Source: Curtobacterium sp. 9128 (GTDB lineage Bacteria > Actinomycetota > Actinomycetes > Actinomycetales > Microbacteriaceae). Taken from it: a DNA stretch of 64,000 bases. Below, piece after piece: positions 34,249-42,676 of this stretch. Made by a program: the position numbers and the translations under genes. The DNA is taken from positions 372,001-436,000 of the forward strand of contig NZ_VEAF01000003.1 of assembly GCF_007673775.1 (NCBI RefSeq), in the 5' to 3' direction. The notes under the pieces are model-generated. The model saw only the letters and a program-made list of their open reading frames with translations, ran no database searches and was not told the origin of the DNA. Position 1 is the first letter of the stretch. Every line of letters starts with the position of its first letter.

Positions 34249-36102
34249 GTGGCACATCTCCTCGGCGCCGAGAACCTGCATCTCGAGTTCCCCACCCGCA
34301 CCGTCTTCGACGGCGTCACCATCGGCATCGACGAGGGTGACCGCATCGGCGTGGTCGGACGCAACGGTGACGGCAAGTCGACGCTCCTCAGCCTCCTGTC
34401 GAAGCGCCTCGAACCCGACTCCGGCCGCGTGACCCACCGCGGCGGCGTCACGGTCGGCTCGCTCGACCAGCGCGACGTGCTCCCGGAGGGACAGACCGTC
34501 GGGGCCGTCGTCGTCGGCGACCGCGAGGAGCACGAGTGGGCCGGGGACCCGAAGATCCGCGACGTCATCGGCGGCCTCGTGTCGGACATCCCGTGGGACG
34601 CCCTCGTGGACGACCTCTCCGGAGGGCAGCGCCGCCGGGTCGCCCTCGCACGCCTGCTCGTCGGCGACTGGGACGTGCTGTTCCTCGACGAGCCGACCAA
34701 CCACCTCGACGTCGAGGGCATCCAGTGGCTCGCCGACCACATCAACCGACGCTGGCCGGCGAACCAGGGCGGCATGGTCGTCGTGACCCACGACCGCTGG
34801 TTCCTCGACGCCGTGTCGACCGACACCTGGGAGGTGCACGACGGCATCGTCGAGCCCTTCGAGGGCGGCTACGCGGCGTACATCCTGCAGCGCGTCGAGC
34901 GTGACCGGCAGGCCGCCGCGAGCGAGCAGCGCCGCCAGAACCTCGCTCGCAAGGAGCTCGCCTGGCTCCGCCGCGGCGCCCCGGCCCGGACGAGCAAGCC
35001 GAAGTTCCGCATCGACGCGGCGAACGCCCTCATCGACGACGTGCCGCCCATCCGCGACACCGTCGCCCTGTCGCAGACCGCGACCGCCCGGCTCGGTAAG
35101 GACGTCGTCGACCTGCTCGACGCCGGCGTGACCTTCCCCGAGGCCGACGAGCCGACCCTCCGTGCGATCGAGTGGCGCATCGCGCCGGGGGAGCGCACCG
35201 GCATCCTCGGGCCGAACGGCGCCGGCAAGTCGACGCTCCTCGGCCTGGTCTCCGGACGCATCCAGCCCACGACCGGCCGCGTGAAGACGGGCAAGACGGT
35301 GCAGGTCGCCGTCCTCGACCAGCAGCTCGCCGACCTGGCGCAGTACGCCGGTGACCGCGTCCGCGAGGTCGTCGCCCGCAAGAAGACCAGCTACGTCGCC
35401 GACGGCAAGGAGATGACGCCGTCGCAGCTCCTCGAACGCCTCGGCTTCACCTCCGAGCAGCTCTCCACGCCCGTCAAGGACCTCAGCGGTGGGCAGAAGC
35501 GCCGCCTGCAGCTCATGCTTATCCTGCTCGACGAGCCGAACGTGCTCATCCTCGACGAGCCGACCAACGACCTCGACACGGACATGCTCGCCGCGATGGA
35601 GGACCTCCTCGACACCTGGCCGGGCACCCTCCTCGTCGTGAGCCACGACCGCTACCTGCTCGAGCGGGTGACCGACCAGCAGTACGCGGTCCTCGGCGGT
35701 CACCTCCGCCACCTGCCGGGCGGGGTCGACGAGTACATGCGGCTCCGAGCCTCCGGGACCGGTGGGTCCACCGCTTCAGCGGCTGCCGCCGCGACGACCG
35801 GGAGGCCCGACACGGTCTCCGGGACCGGCTCGGCCGGCACCGCGGCCGGGTCCACCGCCGCCGGCGCGTCCGGCCTGTCCGGTGCGGACCGGCGGGCGGC
35901 CGAGAAGGAGATGGCGGCCCTCGACCGCCGGATCGCCCGCGTCGGAGACGACCGCAAGCAGCTCCTCGACGCGTTCGCGACGCACGACCAGTCCGACTAC
36001 GAGGGGCTCGGGGCGCTGCAGACGAAGCTCGGCACCCTCGAGGCCGAGATCGAGCAGCTCGAGGAGCGCTGGCTCGAGGTCGCGGAGCAGCTCGGGGTCT
36101 AG
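34249..36102 (+). CDS. ABC-F family ribosome-associated ATPase (Uup-like)
   Basis: Two ABC domains in one soluble chain without membrane segments. Walker A motifs are GRNGDGKST near residue 40 and GPNGAGKST near 325; signatures are LSGGQRRRVALARLL and LSGGQKRRLQLMLIL; Walker B/D-loop regions are LFLDEPTNHLD and LILDEPTNDLD. The linker between the domains contains RRGAPARTSKPKFRIDAA. A low-complexity Ala/Thr/Gly stretch and a coiled coil end the 617-residue protein, as in Uup. ABC-F proteins act on stalled ribosomes or antibiotic-bound ribosomes; which applies here is not known. Confidence 0.9.
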   Translation: MAHLLGAENLHLEFPTRTVFDGVTIGIDEGDRIGVVGRNGDGKSTLLSLLSKRLEPDSGRVTHRGGVTVGSLDQRDVLPEGQTVGAVVVGDREEHEWAGDPKIRDVIGGLVSDIPWDALVDDLSGGQRRRVALARLLVGDWDVLFLDEPTNHLDVEGIQWLADHINRRWPANQGGMVVVTHDRWFLDAVSTDTWEVHDGIVEPFEGGYAAYILQRVERDRQAAASEQRRQNLARKELAWLRRGAPARTSKPKFRIDAANALIDDVPPIRDTVALSQTATARLGKDVVDLLDAGVTFPEADEPTLRAIEWRIAPGERTGILGPNGAGKSTLLGLVSGRIQPTTGRVKTGKTVQVAVLDQQLADLAQYAGDRVREVVARKKTSYVADGKEMTPSQLLERLGFTSEQLSTPVKDLSGGQKRRLQLMLILLDEPNVLILDEPTNDLDTDMLAAMEDLLDTWPGTLLVVSHDRYLLERVTDQQYAVLGGHLRHLPGGVDEYMRLRASGTGGSTASAAAAATTGRPDTVSGTGSAGTAAGSTAAGASGLSGADRRAAEKEMAALDRRIARVGDDRKQLLDAFATHDQSDYEGLGALQTKLGTLEAEIEQLEERWLEVAEQLGV

Positions 36103-36124
36103 CGGCCCCTCGCGGCGATCGCCC

Positions 36125-36165
36125 TGACGACGACTGCGCACGCGCCCGCACGTGCACCTGTCGTC
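36125..36165. repeat. 42-bp palindromic intergenic element, copy 2
   Basis: Same element as at 7877 with two inner base changes and the last A missing. It begins 23 bases behind the ABC-F stop and lies just before the stop of the convergent MarR gene. Confidence 0.7.
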
Positions 36166-36187
36166 CGTGCGAGCAGGACCGCGGGGA

Positions 36188-36682
36188 TCAGTCGCCGAGG
36201 CCCAGGATCAGGCGCCGCAACAGCCCCGCGAGCTGGTCCTGCTCGGCGTCGGACACCCCGGCCAGGATGTCCCGCTCCGCCGTCAGCAGGTCCGCGATCG
36301 CCGCGTCCACCGCGGTGCGCCCGGCCGCCGTCAGCGACACGAGGATCCCACGGCCGTCCCTCGGGTCCGTGCGTCGCGCCACCAGTCCGCGCGCCGTGAG
36401 CCGGTCCACCCGGTTCGTCATCGTGCCGCTCGACACCAGGGTCTGCTGCAGCAGGGTCTTCGGGCTCAGCTCGTACGGTTCGCCCGCACGGCGCAGTGCC
36501 GAGAGCACGTCGAACTCCCACGGCTCCATGCCGCTCGTGTCGAACGCCGCCCGACGCGCACGATCGAGGTGCCTGGCGAGCCGGTCCACCCGGGACAGCA
36601 CCTGCAACGGGGCGAAGTCGAGGTCGTCGCGCTGCCGTCCCCACGCCGCGACGATCCGGTCGACCTCGTCCTCATGCGGCAT
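36188..36682 (-). CDS. MarR-family transcriptional regulator
   Basis: A winged-helix regulator. The HTH-wing region is LSPKTLLQQTLVSSGTMTNRVDRLTARGLVARRTDPRDGRG. The start MPHEDEVDRIV (36682) is preferred; GGAGGG is almost adjacent and CAAGAT lies six bases further upstream, so either a short or leaderless mRNA is possible. Longer readings would run back into the tRNA. Its target is unknown; nothing else in its direction follows before the ABC-F gene. Confidence 0.82.
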   Translation of the reverse strand: MPHEDEVDRIVAAWGRQRDDLDFAPLQVLSRVDRLARHLDRARRAAFDTSGMEPWEFDVLSALRRAGEPYELSPKTLLQQTLVSSGTMTNRVDRLTARGLVARRTDPRDGRGILVSLTAAGRTAVDAAIADLLTAERDILAGVSDAEQDQLAGLLRRLILGLGD

Positions 36683-36759
36683 CCCTCCATCTTGGCCGAA
36701 CGCCGCGCGCACGGCCACCGTTCCGGTCATGGGAGGATGGACGGGCCCTCCGTGGGCGT

Positions 36760-36831
36760 TCCGCCTTGGTGTAATGGCAGCACGACGGCCTTTGGTGCCG
36801 TTAGGTCCGGGTTCGAATCCTGGAGGCGGAG
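36760..36831 (+). tRNA. tRNA-Gln (anticodon TTG)
   Basis: The acceptor arms TCCGCCT and AGGCGGA pair perfectly. The anticodon stem ACGGC/GCCGT holds the loop CTTTGGT, giving TTG (reads CAA). The T-arm is CCGGGTTCGAATCCTGG with one G-U pair. The discriminator is G and CCA is not encoded. A likely integration site: accessory genes begin within 250 bases of its 3' end. I found no second copy of the 3' end in the window. Confidence 0.93.
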
Positions 36832-36989
36832 CTGGGGCCTGTTCGGTCTTTGCGCGATTTCTGATCATTCTTTTGCTCGCGAGGTGTGTGGGAGCTGCCC
36901 GACGCGGTCTGCCCACCGCCCCGAGACTCGTGCTGACCGTCGAATGAGCCCGAACTGTTGGCGCACGAGCGGATCCGCGAACGACGAAA

Positions 36990-37018
36990 GCCCCCTGACC
37001 CGTTTCCGGGCAGGGGGC
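36990..37018 (-). terminator. Terminator of the recombinase-transposase operon
   Basis: GCCCCCTG.CCCG pairs with CGGG.CAGGGGGC (one bulged A, loop TTTC). On the minus strand it is followed by CTTTCG, so it should end the operon at 37077-39901. The 245-base gap between the tRNA and the operon has no gene. Confidence 0.75.
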
Positions 37019-37076
37019 ATCGGCTCGGCTATCGAGCGAAATTGGTCTGTGTTCAGTTCGGGGCGAGCGACGGCGT

Positions 37077-38921
37077 CTAGCCGAGAATCTCGTCGATGGG
37101 TATGAGGTAGTACTCCGGAGGCTCGGAATCTGCTTCGGTCGCGTCTGGCTGCTCGACCCGCACGTTGGGGTTCTGCTTGGCGTACGTCATCCAGTGGTTG
37201 CGGTTCTTGGCGCTCATGCGCTTGAGCGCGAGGCGGTCCTGGAGGAAGTGGATCAGGCGGCGGAGGTTCTGGGAAGCTGCGGCAAGTGCGGCAGCGATCT
37301 CCGCGAACCACGGGCCACGACCACGGCGGTTCAGTGGGTCGTGGAGTCCCTCCGCTTGGGGGTCCTTCACTCGTGAGTTCACGGACTCGATCGTGTTGCG
37401 AAGTCCGTACCAGCCGCGCCACTCTTCGGACTTGTACTCGAACTCCTGTCCGAACTTGAGGTGCTTCGTACCATCCCCGTTATTGCGCTTGTCGGTGACG
37501 AGACTGCCGGGGATCTTGACCGTCTTGCCGGGGATGGGAGTGTCGAACTGTTCGCCTGTTGTGCTGTCGAAGTCGATGGAGTCGAGTCCGGTCGGGTAGA
37601 AGTACTGACGGGAGCCGTCGGCGTTATGACGGCCTCGCGGCTTAAGCCGATACTTCGCGCGCTGCTGACGACGCTTGGTGACGAGGTCGTGTCCAGCGGC
37701 AAGCGTCGCCTCACGAGCCACGGGGTTCGTCATCGTCGATGCGGCGTTCCGGGTCTCCGCCCAGGTACGTTCGGCGAGCTTGAGGGTCTCGGGCATGAAC
37801 GCGGGGTACCAGGAGCCGTCGCACATGACGAGACTGTGCTTGCCGTCTTTGCTCGCGTAATAGGCCTGGATGCCGAGCCTGTCGTGGGGGTAGTCCATGA
37901 CAGCGTTCGCACCGTTCGTTGCTATGGGGAGCTGGAAGTCCTCGGACTTCGCGCCCGGCAGGTAGGCGCGGTCGGCGATGACGGTTGTGATCGGGATTCC
38001 GCGTTCGTTGCAGGAGTCGAGGAAGCGCTTGCCTTGGCCGGCGACCTCTCCGGGCTTGTGGCCGCCGAACCAGATGATGAAGAGCGGGGCGTCGATATCC
38101 GCTCCGGGGCTGTTGCGAGTGAGCGTGCCGAATTCGGCTTCGCGACCGAAGATGCGCTTCCCCGGGGCAGAGTTGGTGCCGTCGTGGTCGCCCTCGCGGA
38201 TGTAGAAGCCGCAGCCGTAGTTGACGGATGCAGTGTCGTCGCCCGTCATTTTGTCGAGATTCTTCTGCATGCCGCTGACGGGGATGACGGTTGCATCGAT
38301 TGCTGCAGTGCCGCCCATTCGTCCACGGAGTTCCTTCGGCAGAAGGAGCCAGGTTCCTTGGAGTAGCTGGTTGCAGATGGTCATCATGCGGCCTTCGAGC
38401 AGCTCAAGCCGATCCGGGTCGGAGTAGAACTCCGCTTTGATCTCGGCAAGACGTGCCGGGCTGGGGCGGACCCAACGGGGGCCGGGGTCACGGTCAAGCA
38501 GGTCCTTCAGACGGTGTACGGCTCGCCAATACGCGTCGTAGAGGTCCCCTCGTTCGAAGAGGCTGGGGTCGATACCAAGCATCTCGAGCTCTTCGTCCGT
38601 CGAGTCGACGAGGAGGTCGGCGCCCGTCCTAATGCTGACGGTCCCCTTGACGCGCATCGTGACGAACATCAGCGCCAGTGCGCTCGTCGTACTCATGTAC
38701 GCGCGGCGACCTCGGCGCGAAGGGTGGTCTTCGAGCCAGTACTGCTCCAAGAGTTCCTCGATGCCGCCGAGCGCGATGACCTTGCTTGTCTCACGGACGG
38801 CCCGATGGAACGCGTCTCGCTTGCCCATCTTGAGGTACATGAGCATGGACATGCCGAAGCTGTCTTGCATCCACCGTTCGGCCTTCTCGAAGTCGTGATG
38901 CTTGGCCTTCGGCGCGGTCAT
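37077..38921 (-). CDS. DDE-type transposase-like protein, 614 aa
   Basis: The protein looks like a large RNase-H-fold transposase: first Asp in AAIDATVIPVSGM near residue 210, second Asp in VIADRAYLPG near 322, and a Glu in RNTIESVNSRVKD near 525, flanked by WRGWYGLR and a C-terminal helical part. I cannot assign an IS family. Terminal repeats were not found. Its ATG overlaps the stop of the recombinase-like gene (ATGA), so the two are made together. Codon use is plainer (more A and T) than in flanking genes, in line with transfer. Confidence 0.6.
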   Translation of the reverse strand: MTAPKAKHHDFEKAERWMQDSFGMSMLMYLKMGKRDAFHRAVRETSKVIALGGIEELLEQYWLEDHPSRRGRRAYMSTTSALALMFVTMRVKGTVSIRTGADLLVDSTDEELEMLGIDPSLFERGDLYDAYWRAVHRLKDLLDRDPGPRWVRPSPARLAEIKAEFYSDPDRLELLEGRMMTICNQLLQGTWLLLPKELRGRMGGTAAIDATVIPVSGMQKNLDKMTGDDTASVNYGCGFYIREGDHDGTNSAPGKRIFGREAEFGTLTRNSPGADIDAPLFIIWFGGHKPGEVAGQGKRFLDSCNERGIPITTVIADRAYLPGAKSEDFQLPIATNGANAVMDYPHDRLGIQAYYASKDGKHSLVMCDGSWYPAFMPETLKLAERTWAETRNAASTMTNPVAREATLAAGHDLVTKRRQQRAKYRLKPRGRHNADGSRQYFYPTGLDSIDFDSTTGEQFDTPIPGKTVKIPGSLVTDKRNNGDGTKHLKFGQEFEYKSEEWRGWYGLRNTIESVNSRVKDPQAEGLHDPLNRRGRGPWFAEIAAALAAASQNLRRLIHFLQDRLALKRMSAKNRNHWMTYAKQNPNVRVEQPDATEADSEPPEYYLIPIDEILG

Positions 38922-39901
38922 CGTGCGACCGCCTCGGCACGAAGCTGCTTACGGTACGACGCAGCGTCGAGGGCGGGGACGTGTGCGGCGAGCTGGTCGA
39001 GGTGTTCGAACTTCGTGACGCCGGCGGCGGTCATCAGGGCGCGCATGTTCGTGCCGGCGATGAGGTGGGTGATGAGCCACGTGTTGCGCATGCGGGGCGT
39101 GACCGGGTCGGGTTCCCGACCCCGGTCGGTGTCGTAGAGGAACGTAGTGAGGGTGCTGATGCCGTGCTTGATGCGCTTGGGCGATCCGAACACCCAATGG
39201 TCAGCTTCGACATCGGCGACCGAGTCGAGGAGCAACCGTTCGAAGCGGGCGAGCAGCGGAACCGCCCGGCCGCCGTTGGCCACGGTGACGACGATGCCGT
39301 CGCGGTCTGCCGTGATGTCGGAGCGGCGCACCTGGAGGAGTTCATTGGCCTTCAGTCCTGCGCCGGTGCAGAGCGCGAGGACTACACCGGCGCTGCGGCG
39401 GCGCGCGGCGGTCGACTGTCCGCGTGCCCAGCTCTCGAGCAGGTGAAGGTCGAGGTCGTCGTACGGGGCGGCGGTGTTCTGCGGTGTGGTCGGTGCGAAC
39501 GGCATCGGCACGTCGCCGATGAGGACCTTGGACATCCGGAGGAGCGCTGACCGGTAGGTGCGGCGAGTGGTGTCCGACCAGGCGACATCATCGCGGGTGA
39601 CGTAGCGCCGCACCATGACGGGGTGGAACACGACCGCGGTCGTTGTCGGATAGCCGTTGACGTTCACCACCCAGTCTGCGAACGGCGCCGCGATGACCGT
39701 GAGTCGGTCGCGCTTGAGCCCAGTCGATGCCGCCACCTTCGAGGCCGCCTCTGCGACGAGCGCGCGGACGGTGTCCCAGCGGTCCCCGGAGAAGGTCGGC
39801 TGATAGCTCATCGCACGGACGGACCGAAAGGCAGCAATGACCGTGAGGCCGTATGCCAGCAGCGCGCCGCCACCGTCAGCGGTCTGGGGAATCGTTCGCA
39901 T
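38918..39901 (-). CDS. Tyrosine-recombinase-like protein (paralog 1)
   Basis: The C-terminal half reads as a divergent integrase: GVVLALCTGAGLKANELLQVRRSDI (normal Arg of box I replaced by Lys), PRMRNTWLITHLIAG (box II Arg present, the usual His replaced), then AAHVPALDAASYRKQL with His and a candidate Tyr. The N-terminal half has a helical DNA-binding-like region. Of possible starts, ATG 39901 keeps the part shared with paralog 2. It is the first gene of an operon with the transposase-like gene and lies behind a perfect palindrome. Activity is uncertain because of the altered residues. Confidence 0.6.
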   Translation of the reverse strand: MRTIPQTADGGGALLAYGLTVIAAFRSVRAMSYQPTFSGDRWDTVRALVAEAASKVAASTGLKRDRLTVIAAPFADWVVNVNGYPTTTAVVFHPVMVRRYVTRDDVAWSDTTRRTYRSALLRMSKVLIGDVPMPFAPTTPQNTAAPYDDLDLHLLESWARGQSTAARRRSAGVVLALCTGAGLKANELLQVRRSDITADRDGIVVTVANGGRAVPLLARFERLLLDSVADVEADHWVFGSPKRIKHGISTLTTFLYDTDRGREPDPVTPRMRNTWLITHLIAGTNMRALMTAAGVTKFEHLDQLAAHVPALDAASYRKQLRAEAVAR

Positions 39902-39934
39902 GCGGGGCCTATGCCGCGGTGATGGAGTCGGGTC

Positions 39935-39954
39935 CGATCTTGGATCCAAGATCG
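39935..39954. promoter_or_regulatory. Perfect 20-bp palindrome before the recombinase operon
   Basis: CGATCTTGGATCCAAGATCG is an exact palindrome 34 bases from the likely start of the recombinase-like gene. It may be an operator or a recombinase-binding site. The surrounding gap 39902-40264 (363 bases) has a GC-rich imperfect hairpin near 40013-40039 and a hairpin at 40230, but no gene. Confidence 0.6.
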
Positions 39955-40229
39955 TTGATTCTGGCCGCTCACTTCCGCACAATCTCAGGGAAGTAGGTCC
40001 GACACGCCCGGGATCCGCGGGGGGCTCCAGGAGCCGCGGTGAGCAGTGCTGGCGAGGTCCGGGTCGCGTGACACGGTTGGTGAGCGTGCAAGTGCTTCAG
40101 CGCCCCTTTCCTGTCGCGCGGATTCAGCCACCGTAGGGAGCGCGCGTGCGGGATGGGTCCTGTTCCTGGACCCGGTTCGCCCCGACCCCGCCGTGTCGCC
40201 GAGTTTTTCGCGGGTCCGCGCATACCCAC

Positions 40230-40258
40230 TCCGCGACCGATGGCCGGTCGCGGAGAGG
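40230..40258 (+). promoter_or_regulatory. Hairpin over the ribosome site of the HA-domain gene
   Basis: TCCGCGACCG (40230-40239) and CGGTCGCGGA (40245-40254) are exact complements with a 5-nt loop. The 3' arm takes in the first bases of the Shine-Dalgarno GGAGAGG (40252-40258), so folding could lower translation of the gene at 40265. Confidence 0.45.
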
Positions 40259-40264
40259 ATCCGC

Positions 40265-40834
40265 ATGTCTACGCCCACGGCAGCGCTTGGTGCGTTGTGG
40301 TCCGAGTACGCCGCCCTGAGCGATCAGCCCTCCCGGCTGCTGTCGCTGGAACAGCGCCGCGGGGTCGAGTACTACCTCGCCGACATCGCCCCGGACGCTG
40401 CTTCCCGGCCGTTCGTGCGGCGGTGGATCGATCGCGTGCACGAGCTCGAGTCGTTCGTCATCGCGACCGGCCGAATGCCGCTGGCAGATCGTCGCCGTCC
40501 ACGGCCCGCGACGACGGAGCAGTCATTGGTTGATGCGGTCGCCTACTTCCGGCAGGTGCATGCCGCCGGCGGCTACTGCGACTATCAGGTGCGTCGCATC
40601 GAAGCAGTGCCCGGGTTTGCGTGGTCGCCGAGAGACGCGCGCTGGGAGACGATGCTCGCTGTACATCAGCAGTTCTGGGCCGAGCACGGTTTCGCACCGC
40701 GACGGCGATCGTCGGACCCGGCTGAGGTGGCGATCGGCCGGTGGGTCGCCCAGCAGCGCGCCCTGCACTCGCGCGGGCAGCTGCAGCCAGCGCGAGCCGC
40801 CCGTCTGCGACACGCCGCATACCGGGTGCTGTGA
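40265..40834 (+). CDS. Helicase-associated (HA) domain protein
   Basis: Two HA-like three-helix repeats are visible: about residues 60-120 with VIATGRMPLADRRRP, and 120-188 with PGFAWSPRDARWETML, HGFAPRRRSSDPAEVAIGRWVAQQRALHSRGQLQPARAARL. This repeat binds nucleic acid as an accessory in helicases; stand-alone forms are frequent in actinobacterial mobile regions. There is no helicase motor in the 189 residues. ATG 40265 follows GGAGAGG. It is convergent with the second recombinase-like gene by 16 bases. Confidence 0.7.
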   Translation: MSTPTAALGALWSEYAALSDQPSRLLSLEQRRGVEYYLADIAPDAASRPFVRRWIDRVHELESFVIATGRMPLADRRRPRPATTEQSLVDAVAYFRQVHAAGGYCDYQVRRIEAVPGFAWSPRDARWETMLAVHQQFWAEHGFAPRRRSSDPAEVAIGRWVAQQRALHSRGQLQPARAARLRHAAYRVL

Positions 40835-40850
40835 CCGCCGCCTTGCCCCG

Positions 40851-42044
40851 TCAGTGCCGACGACTCCTGACGTCGCGAGCTTCGCGGATCACGCGGCGAC
40901 GCTCGTCCGGGCTGTGCAGCGCCGGAATGTGCGCGAGCGAAGTCGCGAGGTGCTCCGGCTTGGTCAGGCCGCCCGCAGCCATGATCAGATCCGCTGGTGT
41001 CCGGGCGGCGAGATGCGTGACGATCCACGTCTGACGCATCCGAGTCGGGACAGGCGTCGGCTCGTTCCCGCGGTCGGTCCGTCGAATGAACGGGGTGATG
41101 GCGTTGAACGTGCTCGTGCGCGTCGCCGGACCGAACACCCACTCACGACCCGACCGACCCATCAACGAGTCGCGGACGAGATCCTCCCATCGCTGCAAGA
41201 CGGTGACCTCGCGAGGAACCGACCCGGCGACAGTCACACGCACTCCGGCGCGGCCAACCACAACGTCCTCATCACGAAGATGCTGGATCTCCCACGGGTC
41301 AAGTCCCGCCCCAGCAGCGAGACCGAGGATGAGGCCAGCGTCCCGACGACGCTGCGCTGAGCTCTGCCCACGAGCCCACGACTCGAGCAGGCCAAGCTCG
41401 CGGTCGGTGTAGGGCAGGGTCGGCGCCTCCGTGTTCAGCGATCCAAACGGGATAGCGCCAGCCTCTGGAACAACGACTTCGGCAATCCGAAGCAGGAGCG
41501 ACCGGTAATCACGCCGCGTCTTGTCCTGCCACGGCTTGTCGTCCCGACTGACGTAGCGGCGGATCATGACAGGGTGGAAGACGACCCGCATCAATGCCGG
41601 GTAGCCGCACACGTTGACAACCCAATCGACGAAGCCGCTCGTGACCACCATGAGCCGCTCCGCGAGGTAATGGCATGCGGGAGCAATCACCGCCACCGCG
41701 TCGGCCACGAAGAGACGGATGTGCTCCCAACGGTTCCGGTCGAACTGCGGTCGAAACCCTTGGATCGCGTGGGCCGCGCCCGGTTGCAGAAACGCGACTA
41801 CAGTCCCCCGCTGATATTTCTCGGGGTCGAGGAGGTCCCCACTGAGGGGGTCCGGCTCCCAACATCGCGTGTGCGCGCAACCAGCAACCAGGCCGGGTCG
41901 TCCGAAGGGCTTGCCGTAGGCACGACCGGTCGGGCGCCCCGGATTCCCGGGGGAGTGGACAGTTCTCTGCACTGGGATGATCTGTTCGTCGACGACAGTG
42001 GCGGCTCGGAGCAGGGCACGTTCGCGGGCGGTGAGGTGACGCAT
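40851..42044 (-). CDS. Degenerate tyrosine-recombinase-like protein (paralog 2)
   Basis: Clearly homologous to the gene at 38918 along the whole shared part: compare HPVMIRRYVSRDDKPWQDKTRRDYRSLLLR with its counterpart, and ESWARGQSSAQRRRDAG. The box I Arg is Asp (GAGLDPWEIQHL), box II keeps Arg (RMRQTWIVTHLAA), and the segment LAHIPALHSPDERRR has no Tyr where the nucleophile should be. It is therefore probably inactive as a recombinase and may be a DNA-binding partner. An extra N-terminal region of about 120 residues has Cys/His (CAHTRCWEP). ATG 42044 is the likely start; its ribosome site is weak. Confidence 0.55.
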   Translation of the reverse strand: MRHLTARERALLRAATVVDEQIIPVQRTVHSPGNPGRPTGRAYGKPFGRPGLVAGCAHTRCWEPDPLSGDLLDPEKYQRGTVVAFLQPGAAHAIQGFRPQFDRNRWEHIRLFVADAVAVIAPACHYLAERLMVVTSGFVDWVVNVCGYPALMRVVFHPVMIRRYVSRDDKPWQDKTRRDYRSLLLRIAEVVVPEAGAIPFGSLNTEAPTLPYTDRELGLLESWARGQSSAQRRRDAGLILGLAAGAGLDPWEIQHLRDEDVVVGRAGVRVTVAGSVPREVTVLQRWEDLVRDSLMGRSGREWVFGPATRTSTFNAITPFIRRTDRGNEPTPVPTRMRQTWIVTHLAARTPADLIMAAGGLTKPEHLATSLAHIPALHSPDERRRVIREARDVRSRRH

Positions 42045-42150
42045 GCAGGCGTCTATGCGCTTACCCCGGGGACGGCTGTCGTTCGGCGTGTCGCACCTGT
42101 GGAGTCTGGGCTGGTCAGAACAGCCGTGAGCGCGGGATGAGGATGGAGGG

Positions 42151-42564
42151 GTGACAACGAATGAAGACCAGTACGAAGTTGACGTGCAAACGCCCGCGCT
42201 CGACCCGGTTCTGATGCAGTACCGCGAGAGCAAGCTGACCGCAGCGATCAGGAGCGGGGACGTGGATGCGGTCGACCGTGTCCTCGCGGAGAACTTCATC
42301 GCCTTCGACGGTGACGAGCGACTCGACCGCCGTGAGTTCCTCCGACGCGTGCTCTACTCCGAAATCGTCGAACCCGCCGGCGAACCGGCCTGGAGTGTCC
42401 GCGACGACGAGACGCCGCCCAACGGCATCTCCCACACCTGGATGGACCCCGACGGGCACCACCACGTGCGCATGTCTTTCTGGAAGGCAGACGAGGAAGG
42501 CCTGCAGCTCCAGAAGCACTTCTCCATGACGCGGCGCTTCAACGGCACCGGGATCCGCCGGTAG
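42151..42564 (+). CDS. NTF2-like / SnoaL-like (DUF4440-type) protein
   Basis: A small cone-shaped-fold protein of 137 residues. The family pattern is visible in LMQYRESKLTAAIRSGDVDAVDRVLAENFIAFDGDERLDRREFLRRV (start helix then FxxxxG) and HVRMSFWKADEEGLQL. Such proteins bind small molecules or act as simple isomerases. GTG 42151 lies immediately behind GGAGGGG, which is closer than usual; an internal ATG at 42214 is an alternative. No partner gene is evident. Confidence 0.65.
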   Translation: MTTNEDQYEVDVQTPALDPVLMQYRESKLTAAIRSGDVDAVDRVLAENFIAFDGDERLDRREFLRRVLYSEIVEPAGEPAWSVRDDETPPNGISHTWMDPDGHHHVRMSFWKADEEGLQLQKHFSMTRRFNGTGIRR

Positions 42565-42676
42565 CTCGTGGTCGCGGCGTTCTACGGCCCACCGTGGGAC
42601 GCCGCGACACGCCGGCTAGGTACCCGATGGGAGGGACGAGGCATAGGGGCCAGGAGAACAACTCCTGGAGGACCCC

